The translations under genes and the position numbers were made by a program. Under the pieces are notes generated by a model. That model had not been told where the DNA came from. It saw nothing but the letters and a program-made list of their open reading frames with translations, and searched no databases. From Thermoprotei archaeon (GTDB lineage: Archaea > Thermoproteota > Methanomethylicia > Nezhaarchaeales > WYZ-LMO8), in NCBI GenBank assembly GCA_003650865.1, contig QMSN01000002.1, positions 1 through 28,003 on the forward strand: a stretch of 28,003 nucleotides of DNA. Reading direction: 5' to 3'. The first letter of the stretch is position 1; each line of letters starts with the position of its first letter. Shown here piece after piece: positions 15,429 through 23,543 of this stretch.

Positions 15429-15437
15429 GTTTTAATG
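15429..15437. promoter_or_regulatory. TATA-like element shared by divergent genes
   Basis: GTTTTAATG (CATTAAAAC on the other strand) is centred 27 nt before GTG 15460 of the DUF2117 gene and 38 nt before TTG 15395 of the nucleotidyltransferase. The second distance leaves room for a short leader carrying its Shine-Dalgarno. No other TATA-like element lies in the gap. Confidence 0.5.
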
Positions 15438-15459
15438 TTTACATGGAGAACTATATGGC

Positions 15460-16521
15460 GTGAATATACTGCTAGTGTTCCACATGGCCGAGGTCTTCGA
15501 TAGAGGTTTGGCTGGAAAGATACTTGACTCCATAAGCTCCCTCGGAGAAGTCGACTGTAGAATTGCGGGTGTCACTGGCTTCACAGCAGCCTTGGACTCC
15601 GGGCTCGGCAGCACCGTGAAGCTTGAGGATAGGCTTGTTAGCGAGATCATCTCAAGCTCCACATGCGACGTGGCTATTCTAGCATCCTACTCCAGCAACC
15701 CAGCTAAGTTCCATGCGTACTGTTGGCTCATATCGAGGAGAGTTAAGGGGAAGCCCATAGTGGAGGTTGAAGCCAACAGCAGAGTTGTAATACCAGTCAC
15801 AGCTGGAGCTGAGGATGTGGCTAGTCGAGTGGCTGAGCTCCTAGGCTATGAGGTTACGCCTCGAGTGAGCTTTGAGGAGAACATCTGGAGAGTTGGTGGC
15901 AAGACCTACAGGAGGGTTTTGGCTGCTGAGCCTGGGGACTTCATCTTGGTGAACGGCATAATAGTCGGCAAGGCGACTTCAAGCGACGTGGTTCTCGTGG
16001 AGGAAAACGGCAGGATAACTGGCGGTGTGGGAGTGAACCTGAAGCTCCATGGACTTGAGAAGCTTGAAAGGCTCGGCTTTAAGGGCTTGGCTAGCTCGAA
16101 GGTCTCAAGCCTAAAGCTACTTCGAGGAGTTCCTCCGTCAAGGGCCAAGTTGAGCTGTAAAGGGACTGGCGTGGCTATGCTGGACCACGAGGTTAGGCGT
16201 ATCCACGAGCTCGCTTCGAGGGTTGAGGGCGTCATAGCCGTCGGCGACGACACGACGCTGATAGTCGCAGACGTCTTTGAGAGGTATGGGAAGCCTATAA
16301 TGGGAATAATGGATGGAGATGCCGACGGCCTAATGGCCCTGTCAAAGCTCCCTTCAAACTCCATACTCCTCGTGGTTGAGAGGGATGACGAGGCTGGCCA
16401 GCTAGTCAAACAGAGGGTTTTAGGGGGTAAGGACTACGTGGAGGATAGCTTCAAGGTCGTGGCTGAGAAGGTCGTCGAGCTCCTCAAGCCGACGACTAAG
16501 ATCACGATTAGGCTTAGGTGA
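15460..16521 (+). CDS. DUF2117-like archaeal protein
   Basis: Protein of 353 residues resembling the DUF2117 family, known mostly from methanogens, function unknown. The N-terminal part with AGVTGFTAALDSGL is like the GxxGxTAxxDxxL segment I recall. The C-terminal half has RGVPPSRAKLSCKGTG, then VAVGDDTTLIVADVFERYGKP and IMGIMDGDADGL, rich in acidic residues that might bind metal. The GTG start is 27 nt after a TATA-like box, so the transcript is probably leaderless. The last four bases (GTGA) overlap the start of the next gene, and RNase HII follows that, forming a three-gene operon. Family assignment is from memory of motifs. Confidence 0.75.
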   Translation: MNILLVFHMAEVFDRGLAGKILDSISSLGEVDCRIAGVTGFTAALDSGLGSTVKLEDRLVSEIISSSTCDVAILASYSSNPAKFHAYCWLISRRVKGKPIVEVEANSRVVIPVTAGAEDVASRVAELLGYEVTPRVSFEENIWRVGGKTYRRVLAAEPGDFILVNGIIVGKATSSDVVLVEENGRITGGVGVNLKLHGLEKLERLGFKGLASSKVSSLKLLRGVPPSRAKLSCKGTGVAMLDHEVRRIHELASRVEGVIAVGDDTTLIVADVFERYGKPIMGIMDGDADGLMALSKLPSNSILLVVERDDEAGQLVKQRVLGGKDYVEDSFKVVAEKVVELLKPTTKITIRLR

Positions 16522-17681
16522 GCTCTGTGACGCCTAGAGAGCTCGTAGAGGAGCTCTCTAAGAGCCCAGCCCACTTAGAGGCACTCTACATGTACCTGAA
16601 TAAGGGCTCCTTCCCTGAGCAGTGCATTGAGGAGCTGGAGCTCCGATGGCCTGGTCTAGGATATAGGGCTTGGAGGGAAGTTGAGGAGGTGCTCGTTGAG
16701 CTTGGCCCTCAAGCCATGTGTGGCAGCTTTAGATCCGAGGTTTTGAGGATAATCGAGGAGGACTATGGGAGGCACATAGCTGAGCACGTGAGGATTAGAA
16801 TTAACGGCTTAAGGGGTTCAGAGCTTAAAGCCTTAGTTGCTTATTGCAAGATGTGGGCTTCAGACTTTAAGAGCACTGATGAGGACGAGGTTAGGATGGC
16901 TGTTGAGGCCTGCGTTGGGCGAGGCGTAGATGTGGTCGAGGTCTTGAGGAGGATAGGCCTCATCAATAGGGCTCACAGAGTCTCCACGTCTAGGTACGTG
17001 CCCAAGGTCTACGTCCCCAAGTACGTGGAGCCGATACTCCTAGAGCTATCGGAGAGAGAGTTGGAGTTGCGCTTGGACATTGAGGACCCCCTCTCATCGA
17101 TCTTAGCCGAGGACCCCTTAAAGGCTTGCGTCGCCGTCTACGGCATCGATGAGGTTATCGACGAGCTCGTCAAGTCCATGACGGGGCTCTCAACGATGTC
17201 CCTAACTCCTAAGCTCACAGTCGAGGGCTTCATGAAGGCCGGCGTTGTATGCCCTCTGCTTAGAGGAGCTGTTCAAGAGGCTTGGAGGAGGGTGGTGGAG
17301 AAGTCCACTAGGGGCTTGACTAGTCTCTTGAGGAGTTGCCTGCTCTCGTGTGGTTTCAGTGTTGAGGAGTTGCTCGATGAGGAGCTGAAGATGCCCTTAA
17401 CGCTGGCTTATGGCTCAAAGGGGCTTGAAGTGGCCTTGTGCTTCTCCCCATCGGTTCTGCCCGTCAAGCCGCTAATGATGTTTAACCCCGACTGCCACAA
17501 GAGCTTAGTCGTTGAGAAGCTTAACGCTCCTCCACGTGAAGCCGTCAAGTTCCTCAGGCTCACGTCCCTAGTGAGAGTGGATTATAGCAGGCTTAGAGCT
17601 CAACTATACTGTGCCGAGGCGCAACCCCTCAAAGGAGTTTTGGAGGCTGGAGGTTTAAGCGTTGAAGTTCAGGAGCTTTAA
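16518..17681 (+). CDS. Unrecognised 387-residue protein between DUF2117 and RNase HII
   Basis: I do not recognise this protein. It is soluble, mostly helical in appearance, acidic, and has eleven cysteines scattered along it, including CLLSCG near residue 275-280 and PDCHKS near 327, but no tight CxxC cluster. The middle has a conserved-looking block YCKMWASDFKSTDEDEVRMAVEACVGRGVDVVEVLRRIGL and a repeated basic RYVPKVYVPKYVEP. I considered the primase large subunit and DUF530, but saw nothing decisive. GTG 16518 overlaps the upstream stop by four bases; GTG 16527 is an alternative. Its last 20 bases overlap the start of rnhB, whose Shine-Dalgarno lies inside this gene, so the three are translationally linked. 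Confidence 0.85.
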   Translation: MSSVTPRELVEELSKSPAHLEALYMYLNKGSFPEQCIEELELRWPGLGYRAWREVEEVLVELGPQAMCGSFRSEVLRIIEEDYGRHIAEHVRIRINGLRGSELKALVAYCKMWASDFKSTDEDEVRMAVEACVGRGVDVVEVLRRIGLINRAHRVSTSRYVPKVYVPKYVEPILLELSERELELRLDIEDPLSSILAEDPLKACVAVYGIDEVIDELVKSMTGLSTMSLTPKLTVEGFMKAGVVCPLLRGAVQEAWRRVVEKSTRGLTSLLRSCLLSCGFSVEELLDEELKMPLTLAYGSKGLEVALCFSPSVLPVKPLMMFNPDCHKSLVVEKLNAPPREAVKFLRLTSLVRVDYSRLRAQLYCAEAQPLKGVLEAGGLSVEVQEL

Positions 17682-18336
17682 ACCGCTCCTCGTAGGGCTT
17701 GACGAGGCTGGTAGAGGTAGCTGCGTAGGTCCCTTAGCTGTCTCTCTAGTGGCTCTAGATGAGGCTGGAGCTAGAGCTCTTGAGGAGGCTGGCGTTAGGG
17801 ATAGCAAGAAGCTCACTCCGTCAGCTAGGCTAGACCTCCTCCCAGTAATAATGGTGAACTCGGCCTTCGTGGCCGTCAAGATGGTCCAGCCCTACGAGAT
17901 AGATAGGCACAACGTGAGCTCCTTGACGATGAAGGCCATGGCCTCCCTCGTCGAGGCGGTGTCTAGGGCAAACATCAAGAGGGTTGTGGCTGACTGCGTT
18001 AAGCCAGTTAAGAGGCTTGAGAGGATGTTGAGAGGACGCTTAAGCGGTCGGTGCGACGTCTTAGTCGTTGAGGACGCCGACGACAGGTACGTGGAGTGCA
18101 TGGCGGCCTCCATAGTGGCTAAGGTGGCTAGGGACATGGAGATATCCAAGCTCAGGGATAAGTATGGGGTTAGGGGGAGCGGCTACCCCTCAGACCCTGA
18201 AACCTTGAGCTGGCTTGTGAGCTTAGCTTCTCAGAGCTCAATACCTCCCTGTGTTAGGAGGTCTTGGAGAACCCTCAGGAAGTTTCCTCGGGAGGCTGCT
18301 CTCGACTTGTGGCTTCAAGAGGGCCGACGTGCTTAG
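17662..18336 (+). CDS. rnhB: Ribonuclease HII
   Basis: Removes RNA from RNA/DNA hybrids and single ribonucleotides from DNA. The DEAGRG motif near the N-terminus gives Asp14 and Glu15; Asp111 (VVADCV) and Asp140 (VEDADDRYVEC) complete the DEDD metal site. AASIVAKVARD, SGYPSDP and RRSWRT are typical of archaeal RNase HII. The length of 224 residues is normal. The TTG start at 17662 lies within the upstream gene, with GGAGG eight bases before it (17649-17653). The last 62 bases overlap the convergent small gene on the minus strand. Confidence 0.95.
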   Translation: MKFRSFKPLLVGLDEAGRGSCVGPLAVSLVALDEAGARALEEAGVRDSKKLTPSARLDLLPVIMVNSAFVAVKMVQPYEIDRHNVSSLTMKAMASLVEAVSRANIKRVVADCVKPVKRLERMLRGRLSGRCDVLVVEDADDRYVECMAASIVAKVARDMEISKLRDKYGVRGSGYPSDPETLSWLVSLASQSSIPPCVRRSWRTLRKFPREAALDLWLQEGRRA

Positions 18337-18640
18337 CTATGATCTCCTGAGCCGCTTTCTCGATCTCCTCCTTAAGCTCCTCACTCATGAACTTCTCCTT
18401 GTAGTCGGGGGGTAGCAGATCCCACTCGTTGTAGAGGTAGCGTAGGGGTGAGCTGAAGGTCTCAAACACCTTGCCCCAAACGTAGATGGCTCTATCCTTA
18501 GGTATGCCGCATTCATCAGCTAACTTCTGGGCTACATCCCAAGCGAGCTTGGCGAGCGTGAAGTAGTAGCTCCTAGCATAGTTCAGGAATGCTTGGAAGT
18601 CTGGTGAATCCACGATTATCGGCTTGGCGGACCTGCTCAA
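18275..18640 (-). CDS. Small helical protein of unknown function
   Basis: A 121-residue protein that I do not recognise. It is predicted helical, with aromatic-rich YARSYYFTLAKLAWDV, VWGKVFETFSSPLRYLYNEWDLLPPDYKEKF and an acidic C-terminal helix with EELKEEIEKAAQEII. The gene is credible: GGAGG is eight bases before its TTG start, a TATA box lies upstream, and the stretch is otherwise unoccupied. Its 3' end overlaps rnhB by 62 bases on the opposite strand. It is divergent from the GNAT gene and shares the symmetric CTTATAAG element. Confidence 0.72.
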   Translation of the reverse strand: MSRSAKPIIVDSPDFQAFLNYARSYYFTLAKLAWDVAQKLADECGIPKDRAIYVWGKVFETFSSPLRYLYNEWDLLPPDYKEKFMSEELKEEIEKAAQEIIAKHVGPLEATSREQPPEETS

Positions 18641-18678
18641 CCTTAAACCCTCCTCCCCCTATACTATAGCTCTAAAAC

Positions 18679-18686
18679 CTTATAAG
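18679..18686. promoter_or_regulatory. Symmetric TATA element for divergent pair
   Basis: CTTATAAG is a perfect palindrome and the only strong TATA-like sequence between the small minus-strand gene (TTG 18640) and the GNAT gene (ATG 18730). Twenty-six bases on either side would give starts near 18657 (minus) and 18709 (plus), both just upstream of the respective GGAGG and GGTG signals. Confidence 0.55.
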
Positions 18687-18729
18687 AGTGGACTTGCTCA
18701 ACGCCATTAAGGCCACGACGGTGTAGCTG

Positions 18730-19545
18730 ATGATAAGCGGTTTAACAAGCGAGGTTGAGAAGAGCTTTAGGAAGTTCCTCTCAGCAGATCCCGTTGAGCA
18801 CGCATATCCACTGTGGCACTTAGAGTCTGGCTCTAAGCTCTGCAAGTGGTACTTGTGGGTTGAGGGCTTAACTCCTAAGTGCTACATGCTCGTGTACGAG
18901 GGCTTTAAGGAGCCCGATGTCCACCTGAGGTGTCTGGGCGAAGTCGAGGATCCAAGCTCTAAGCTTAGAGCTCTGCTGAGGACGCTTAAGGCGAGGAGTT
19001 TCGTCCTCCACATGAGGAGGAGCCACCTCGACATGGTCTCTGAAGTCCTCAAGGACCTCGACGTCAGGGGGATCTATGGGGTTAAGGTGCTTGAGGCTAA
19101 GAGGGCTTTGTGCTCAGAGCCTACAGGTGTGGTTGAGCTTACAGCGTTTGACTGGAGGCTCGTCGAGGACCTTATAGTAGAGGTCTTGAGGGCTAGAGGC
19201 TCAAAGCACGTGAACCCCTCTATTGAGGCCTACGACTACTTGAGGTCCTATAGGACCTTTGCCATAGTTAGGGATGGCAAGGCCGTCTCCATGGCGTCTA
19301 TAGTTGCCTCCACACCTCAAGTCTCAGTCATAGGCAACGTCTACACTCTAAGCGGGTATAGGGGTTTAGGTTATGGTAGGGCTGTGCTCTCCTCAGCCTT
19401 GAAGGAAGCCTTAAAGCACTCTGAGAGAGCTGTTATCTGGGTTAGGGAGGACAATGAGAGGGCTCTCAAGCTCTACGAGGAGATGGGGTTTAAGCTCATG
19501 CTAGAGGACGTGTGGGTAAACGTCGGCTTGGACATAAACCCCTAG
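18730..19545 (+). CDS. GNAT-family N-acetyltransferase
   Basis: The C-terminal half (about residues 135-265) is a GNAT domain, with the acetyl-CoA-binding motif A in YRGLGYGRAVLSSALKEAL and the following VIWVREDNERALKLYEEMGFKL, typical of motif B. The N-terminal 130 residues are a separate, less conserved region that may contribute substrate binding or a degenerate second GNAT domain. Substrate unknown: protein lysine or N-terminus, or a small amine, are all possible. A GGTG precedes the ATG. The P-type ATPase starts 16 bases after its stop with its own Shine-Dalgarno, so the two are likely cotranscribed. Confidence 0.85.
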   Translation: MISGLTSEVEKSFRKFLSADPVEHAYPLWHLESGSKLCKWYLWVEGLTPKCYMLVYEGFKEPDVHLRCLGEVEDPSSKLRALLRTLKARSFVLHMRRSHLDMVSEVLKDLDVRGIYGVKVLEAKRALCSEPTGVVELTAFDWRLVEDLIVEVLRARGSKHVNPSIEAYDYLRSYRTFAIVRDGKAVSMASIVASTPQVSVIGNVYTLSGYRGLGYGRAVLSSALKEALKHSERAVIWVREDNERALKLYEEMGFKLMLEDVWVNVGLDINP

Positions 19546-19560
19546 CTTGGAGGATAGGGC

Positions 19561-22161
19561 TTGACGAAGCCTTGGCACTCCATGAGCATTGAGGAGGCAG
19601 TTAGAGAGCTTAACTCTAGCTTAAAGGGTTTGAGCAGCAGTGAAGCTAAGCTTAGGCTCTCGAAGTATGGGCTCAACGAGATCGAGGTTAAAGCTCGGAA
19701 GTCGGCTGTTAGCATACTGTTAAGCCAGTTTAAGAACGTCCTCATAATAGCTCTGCTAGCGGCAACGGTGTTTTCAGCATCGCTTGGCAGGGTCTATGAG
19801 TCGACTGCCATAGTGGCCATAATAGGAATAGCTGTGGCGCTCGGCTTCGCCCAGGAGTTTAAGGCTGAGAAGACCTTGGAGGCCCTCAAGAGACAGGCTC
19901 CATCCTACGCTAAGGTGATACGCAATGGCTCTGTAGCTAAAATTCACGTGAGTGAGCTCGTGCCAGGCGACGTCGTGGTGTTCGAGGCTGGAGACAAGGT
20001 ACCTGCAGACTTGAGGCTTATTGAGAGCCGCAGCTTGACGGTCGATGAGTCCATGCTGACTGGTGAAAGCGTGCCAGTGGCTAAAGACGCTAGCGTAGTG
20101 CTTCCACCTGAAACTCCGATATACGAGAGGTCGAACATGGCCTTCATGGGCACCTACGCTGTAAACGGTAGAGGTGCAGGGTTGGTGGTAGCTACAGGGA
20201 TGTCTACTGAGCTTGGCAGGATAGCTAAGCTCGTCAAGAGAGCTGAGGAGGAGACTGAAGCCCACAAGTCCATTGAGAGGCTTGGGAGGAAGCTTGTGTC
20301 CCTCTTTGCGTTGTTATGCGCCATCTTCTTCATCCACGGAGCCCTCACCGGAGGCGACGTGGTCGACATGATAATAACCGCCATAGCCCTAGCAGTCGCA
20401 GCCATACCCGAGGGGTTGCCTGCTGCAGTCACCATAGCTCTAGCGCTCGGCGTTAGGAGGATGGTCTCTAGAAACGTAATAGTCAGGAAGCTCAACGCCA
20501 TACAGTCCATGGGCCCTCTAACCGTTGTGTGTACGGATAAGACTGGGACGCTGACGAAGAACGAGATGAAGGTGAAGAGCATATGGCTTCCGCGCAAGGG
20601 CTTCTTGGATCCAGATAGAGCTGTTAACGATAGGGATCTCGAGATGCTCCTGCTAACATCGTCTCTCTGCCACAACGCGAACCCAACTGATGGGGGGTGG
20701 ACTGGTGACCCCACGGAGCTAGCGCTTATAGGGCTGGCTGAGGGCTTAGGGTATGACGTTAAGGATGCCCTCAAGAGGTTTCCGAGGACTCTCGAGATAC
20801 CGTTTGACCCTAAGATAAAGCTGATGGCTGTGGCGTGCACGGTTGATGGGAGGAGCCTCATGTTCGTCAAGGGAGCCCCCGAGGTCCTCCTTGAGAAGTG
20901 CAGCTCAGCTCTCTTCGACTCACGTATTGAGCCTATAGGTGGAGTTAAGCCTCAAGTTGAGGAAGCCCACCGCTTAATGGCTTCTAGAGGTGAGAGGGTT
21001 CTCGCACTTGCATTTAAGGAGCTTAAGCCAGGGGTCAAGGGCTTAGAGGAGGAGCTTGAGGGCTTCGTGCTCATAGGGCTCGTGGGGCTCATGGATCCGC
21101 CTAGAGATGGGGTTTACGAGGCCGTTGAGGAGTGCCATAGGGCTGGGATAAGGGTCCTCATGATAACAGGCGATAGCCCCACGACAGCTAAGGCGATAGC
21201 TGACGAGCTTAGGATATCTACTGAGAGCTCACGTGACGTGGTGCTTGGAGATGAGGTCAAGGCCCTCGAGCTAGAGGAGCTCGCGGAGAAGCTTGAGAGG
21301 GCTTGTGCTGTAGCGAGAGCTACTCCTGAGGATAAGCTCAGGATAGTGCAGGCTCTTAAGAGTAGGGGGGATGTCGTGGCCATGACTGGCGACGGCGTCA
21401 ACGACGCGCCTGCCCTCAAGATGGCTGACGTGGGGGTTGCCATGGGGCTTAGGGGCTCCGACGTGGCTAAGGAGGCCTCTCACGTCATATTGACGGACGA
21501 CAACTTCGCTAGCCTAGTGGCTGGGATAATGGAGGGCAGGACGATAACCGAGAACATAAGGAAGACTGTCTCATACCTGCTTACCACGAGCTTCGCCCTC
21601 CTCTTCCTGGTGTTTGCCTCCTCTGTTGCCTTTGGAGCTGACAAGACAGCTCTAAATGCCCTCCAAATACTCATGCTGAACGTGGTGCTTCAGGGGGTGC
21701 CAGCTCTAGCCATAAGCTTTGACAAGCCGAGTAGGGGGATCATGCAGTTGCCCCCCAAGCACTTCAAGGCCCTAGTGACGTGGAGGTCTATGGCCTACCC
21801 GCTAGTCCTTGGAGCAGCCCTCTCCATGATCCTGCTGCTGGTCTACTGGGACATACTTCCAACCTATGGGGTTGAGCTCTCCGCCACGGTTATGTACGTG
21901 GCCTCCTCCACCATGCTCTTGGCCTCGCTCTACTTCATAAGGCTCACCTATAGGTCTGAGCTCTTAAGCAACCGCTGGATCCACGTGGCTGTAGTCGCCT
22001 CCATAGCGATCCAGCTCTTGACGATATACGTGGAGCCCATAAGCTCCATATTCCACTCGAAGCCCCTACCCCTAGAGGCTTGGGGGCTCGTCGCTCTACT
22101 CACACTTATACCTGTACTCGCAATAGCTGTGTACAAGGTCCTCATGAGGGTTTGGAGTTGA
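19561..22161 (+). CDS. P-type cation-transporting ATPase, type IIA (Ca2+-ATPase-like)
   Basis: Large ion pump of 866 residues with two N-terminal membrane helices, A domain (VDESMLTGESVP), membrane segment M4 with PEGLP (Glu284), P domain DKTGTLT with phosphorylated Asp326, N domain, TGD and GDGVNDAP (Asp611), then a C-terminal set of helices. It lacks heavy-metal-binding cysteine domains and CPC, so it is a type II pump related to PMR1/SERCA. In M6 the sequence is LNVVLQGVP: Asn707 is kept but the Asp expected four residues later is Gln711. M5 also lacks SERCA site I residues. The substrate might be Ca2+ or Mn2+, or altered. The start is TTG 19561, with GGAGG (19549-19553) seven bases before. 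Confidence 0.93.
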   Translation: MTKPWHSMSIEEAVRELNSSLKGLSSSEAKLRLSKYGLNEIEVKARKSAVSILLSQFKNVLIIALLAATVFSASLGRVYESTAIVAIIGIAVALGFAQEFKAEKTLEALKRQAPSYAKVIRNGSVAKIHVSELVPGDVVVFEAGDKVPADLRLIESRSLTVDESMLTGESVPVAKDASVVLPPETPIYERSNMAFMGTYAVNGRGAGLVVATGMSTELGRIAKLVKRAEEETEAHKSIERLGRKLVSLFALLCAIFFIHGALTGGDVVDMIITAIALAVAAIPEGLPAAVTIALALGVRRMVSRNVIVRKLNAIQSMGPLTVVCTDKTGTLTKNEMKVKSIWLPRKGFLDPDRAVNDRDLEMLLLTSSLCHNANPTDGGWTGDPTELALIGLAEGLGYDVKDALKRFPRTLEIPFDPKIKLMAVACTVDGRSLMFVKGAPEVLLEKCSSALFDSRIEPIGGVKPQVEEAHRLMASRGERVLALAFKELKPGVKGLEEELEGFVLIGLVGLMDPPRDGVYEAVEECHRAGIRVLMITGDSPTTAKAIADELRISTESSRDVVLGDEVKALELEELAEKLERACAVARATPEDKLRIVQALKSRGDVVAMTGDGVNDAPALKMADVGVAMGLRGSDVAKEASHVILTDDNFASLVAGIMEGRTITENIRKTVSYLLTTSFALLFLVFASSVAFGADKTALNALQILMLNVVLQGVPALAISFDKPSRGIMQLPPKHFKALVTWRSMAYPLVLGAALSMILLLVYWDILPTYGVELSATVMYVASSTMLLASLYFIRLTYRSELLSNRWIHVAVVASIAIQLLTIYVEPISSIFHSKPLPLEAWGLVALLTLIPVLAIAVYKVLMRVWS

Positions 22162-22538
22162 GGCTCTTGGAAGTCAGGTTTCCAAGGGACTTGCTGGAGG
22201 GCTTGCTTCAAGTCGCCAAGGAGAACCACCCTAGAGAGGTATTCTTCCTATTGAGGGGTTCGACTAAGCGTGGAGTTGTGAGTGTAGAGGAGTTTCTGCT
22301 ACCTCCAACAACCACGTTTGGCCTCGGCTTCTCAAGCTTCTCCCTCTACAGCATGCCCATAGACCTCTCCATAGTGGGCACCGTGCACTCCCACCCATCG
22401 GGCTCAGCTAGGCCTTCGATTAGGGATATGCACAGCTTCTTGGGTGTGGTTATGGTGATAGTCGCCTACCCCTACGACATGAGGTCAGTAGCTGCTTACG
22501 ATAGGGAGGGCAGACCAGTCAAGGTTGAGGCTGTTTAG
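22158..22538 (+). CDS. JAMM/MPN+ metalloprotease (desampylase-like)
   Basis: Zinc isopeptidase fold, about 126 residues, typical of archaeal JAMM proteins that cleave ubiquitin-like SAMPs from targets. All JAMM residues are visible: Glu27 in PREVFF, HSHPSGSARPSIRD with His77, His79, Ser87 and Asp90. The longer reading frame from 22080 lies within the ATPase gene; TTG 22158 overlaps the ATPase TGA by four bases (TTGA) and gives a normal N-terminus, so it is chosen. Part of the GNAT-ATPase-JAMM operon. The E-x-HxH-x7-S-x2-D pattern is intact, so it should be active. Confidence 0.85.
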   Translation: MRLLEVRFPRDLLEGLLQVAKENHPREVFFLLRGSTKRGVVSVEEFLLPPTTTFGLGFSSFSLYSMPIDLSIVGTVHSHPSGSARPSIRDMHSFLGVVMVIVAYPYDMRSVAAYDREGRPVKVEAV

Positions 22539-22600
22539 CTGCTGGACAAAACCGCGAAACCACTTTAATATCGTAAGACAATCAGTATTTTGGTGGTAGC

Positions 22601-22768
22601 GTGTCTACAAGTGAATATGAGGGTAAGTGCCCTAGGTGTGGGGGTTCGTCAGCTGGCTACGGGGTTGTGCTCATACCCGTAGGGACTACTAGGAAGGCTA
22701 GGGTCTCCGTCAACGTATGTGGCAGGTGCGGCTTGGTGTTCTACGAGCTTAAGCAACCCTCAACCTAA
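22601..22768 (+). CDS. Small zinc-ribbon protein (55 residues)
   Basis: Short gene that I found by reading the gap. GTG 22601 follows GGTGG by four bases, and a CTTTAATA box lies at 22563-22570. It encodes CPRCGG near residues 10-15 and CGRCGL near 40-45, two CxxC knuckles about 30 residues apart, so one zinc ribbon is likely. The sequence between them is beta-strand-like. Function unknown; similar ribbons occur in RNA-polymerase-associated and ribosome-associated small proteins and in electron-transfer proteins. It follows the JAMM gene and precedes DUF47 but appears to have its own promoter. Confidence 0.75.
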   Translation: MSTSEYEGKCPRCGGSSAGYGVVLIPVGTTRKARVSVNVCGRCGLVFYELKQPST

Positions 22769-22856
22769 GCCTCTGGTGAACCTGTAGAGACGGATAGAAA
22801 ACAATAATTATCATGAACACCACCTTTTCTACTGTAGGCGAGAGGAGGTTAAGCTG

Positions 22857-23543
22857 TTGTCGGCATTGTCTTGGATGGCGAGGAGGAGGGAGAGAAGGGT
22901 CTTTAGCCTATGCGAGAAGCACATGAGCAAAGTGGTTGAGTGCGCTGAGTCCTTCTACGAGACCCTCAGGTTCTTCATGAAGTGTGATAGGGAGGGCTTT
23001 ACCAAGTCCTACGAGAAGGTCTCTGAGCATGAGAGGGAGGCTGACAAGATCAAGAGGCAGATACTGGATGAGCTGGCCAGCGGCAACTTGGATAGGGTGG
23101 ACAGGGAGGAGGTCATTAAGCTGATATTCGCAGCTGACGACGTGGCTGGCTACTTGAGAGCTGCTTGTAGGAGGATGTTCATATTCATGGAGTCTGAGGG
23201 CCTATGTAAACCCCTTCTCACGCTGGCTCCTGATGTGTCTACGGGCTTCTCTAAGATGTCGGAGAGGCTCATAGAGATGGTCAAGGAGGCCAACGCCATG
23301 ATAAGGTCCATAGTCGTGAACCCTCGAGAGGCCTTGGATAAGTCCCACGACGTTGAGAGGCTCGAGGAGGAGATCGACGAGGTCAGGCTTGAGCTCTTGA
23401 AGACCATAATAAGCAAGTGGAACGTCATGCATCCAGTCTACATAATGTGGTTTAAGGAGATAGTTGACGAGATAGAGCAGGCAGCCGACAAGACTGAGGA
23501 GCTGGCTGACAGCGTTAGGTCAATAATAATAATGGGCTACTAG
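22857..23543 (+). CDS. DUF47 / PhoU-like protein (second of two)
   Basis: Helical 228-residue protein of the DUF47 family, also called Pit accessory protein. EHEREADKIKRQILDEL near residues 57-73 is the classic EHEAD-type metal-binding helix, and EEIVDEIEQAADKTEELADSVRSI-like residues near the end provide the second. It is closer to the family consensus than the first copy at 9776. DUF47 proteins usually lie next to phosphate (Pit) or other transporters and may regulate them. Here the downstream gene is NikR, so a metal link is possible. TTG 22857 has GAGGAGG (22842-22848) eight bases upstream. Three cysteines are present in the first part. Confidence 0.88.
   Translation: MSALSWMARRRERRVFSLCEKHMSKVVECAESFYETLRFFMKCDREGFTKSYEKVSEHEREADKIKRQILDELASGNLDRVDREEVIKLIFAADDVAGYLRAACRRMFIFMESEGLCKPLLTLAPDVSTGFSKMSERLIEMVKEANAMIRSIVVNPREALDKSHDVERLEEEIDEVRLELLKTIISKWNVMHPVYIMWFKEIVDEIEQAADKTEELADSVRSIIIMGY

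Noticed and set aside
16518..17681. Primase large subunit (PriL) for the unrecognised gene next to RNase HII.
   Set aside because: Size fits and the context is replication-like, but I cannot find the four-cysteine iron-sulfur layout of PriL, and the conserved blocks do not match.
22769..22856. Possible structured leader or small RNA between the zinc-ribbon gene and DUF47.
   Set aside because: Only short, imperfect complementarity was found; the A/T-rich part is explained as the DUF47 promoter.
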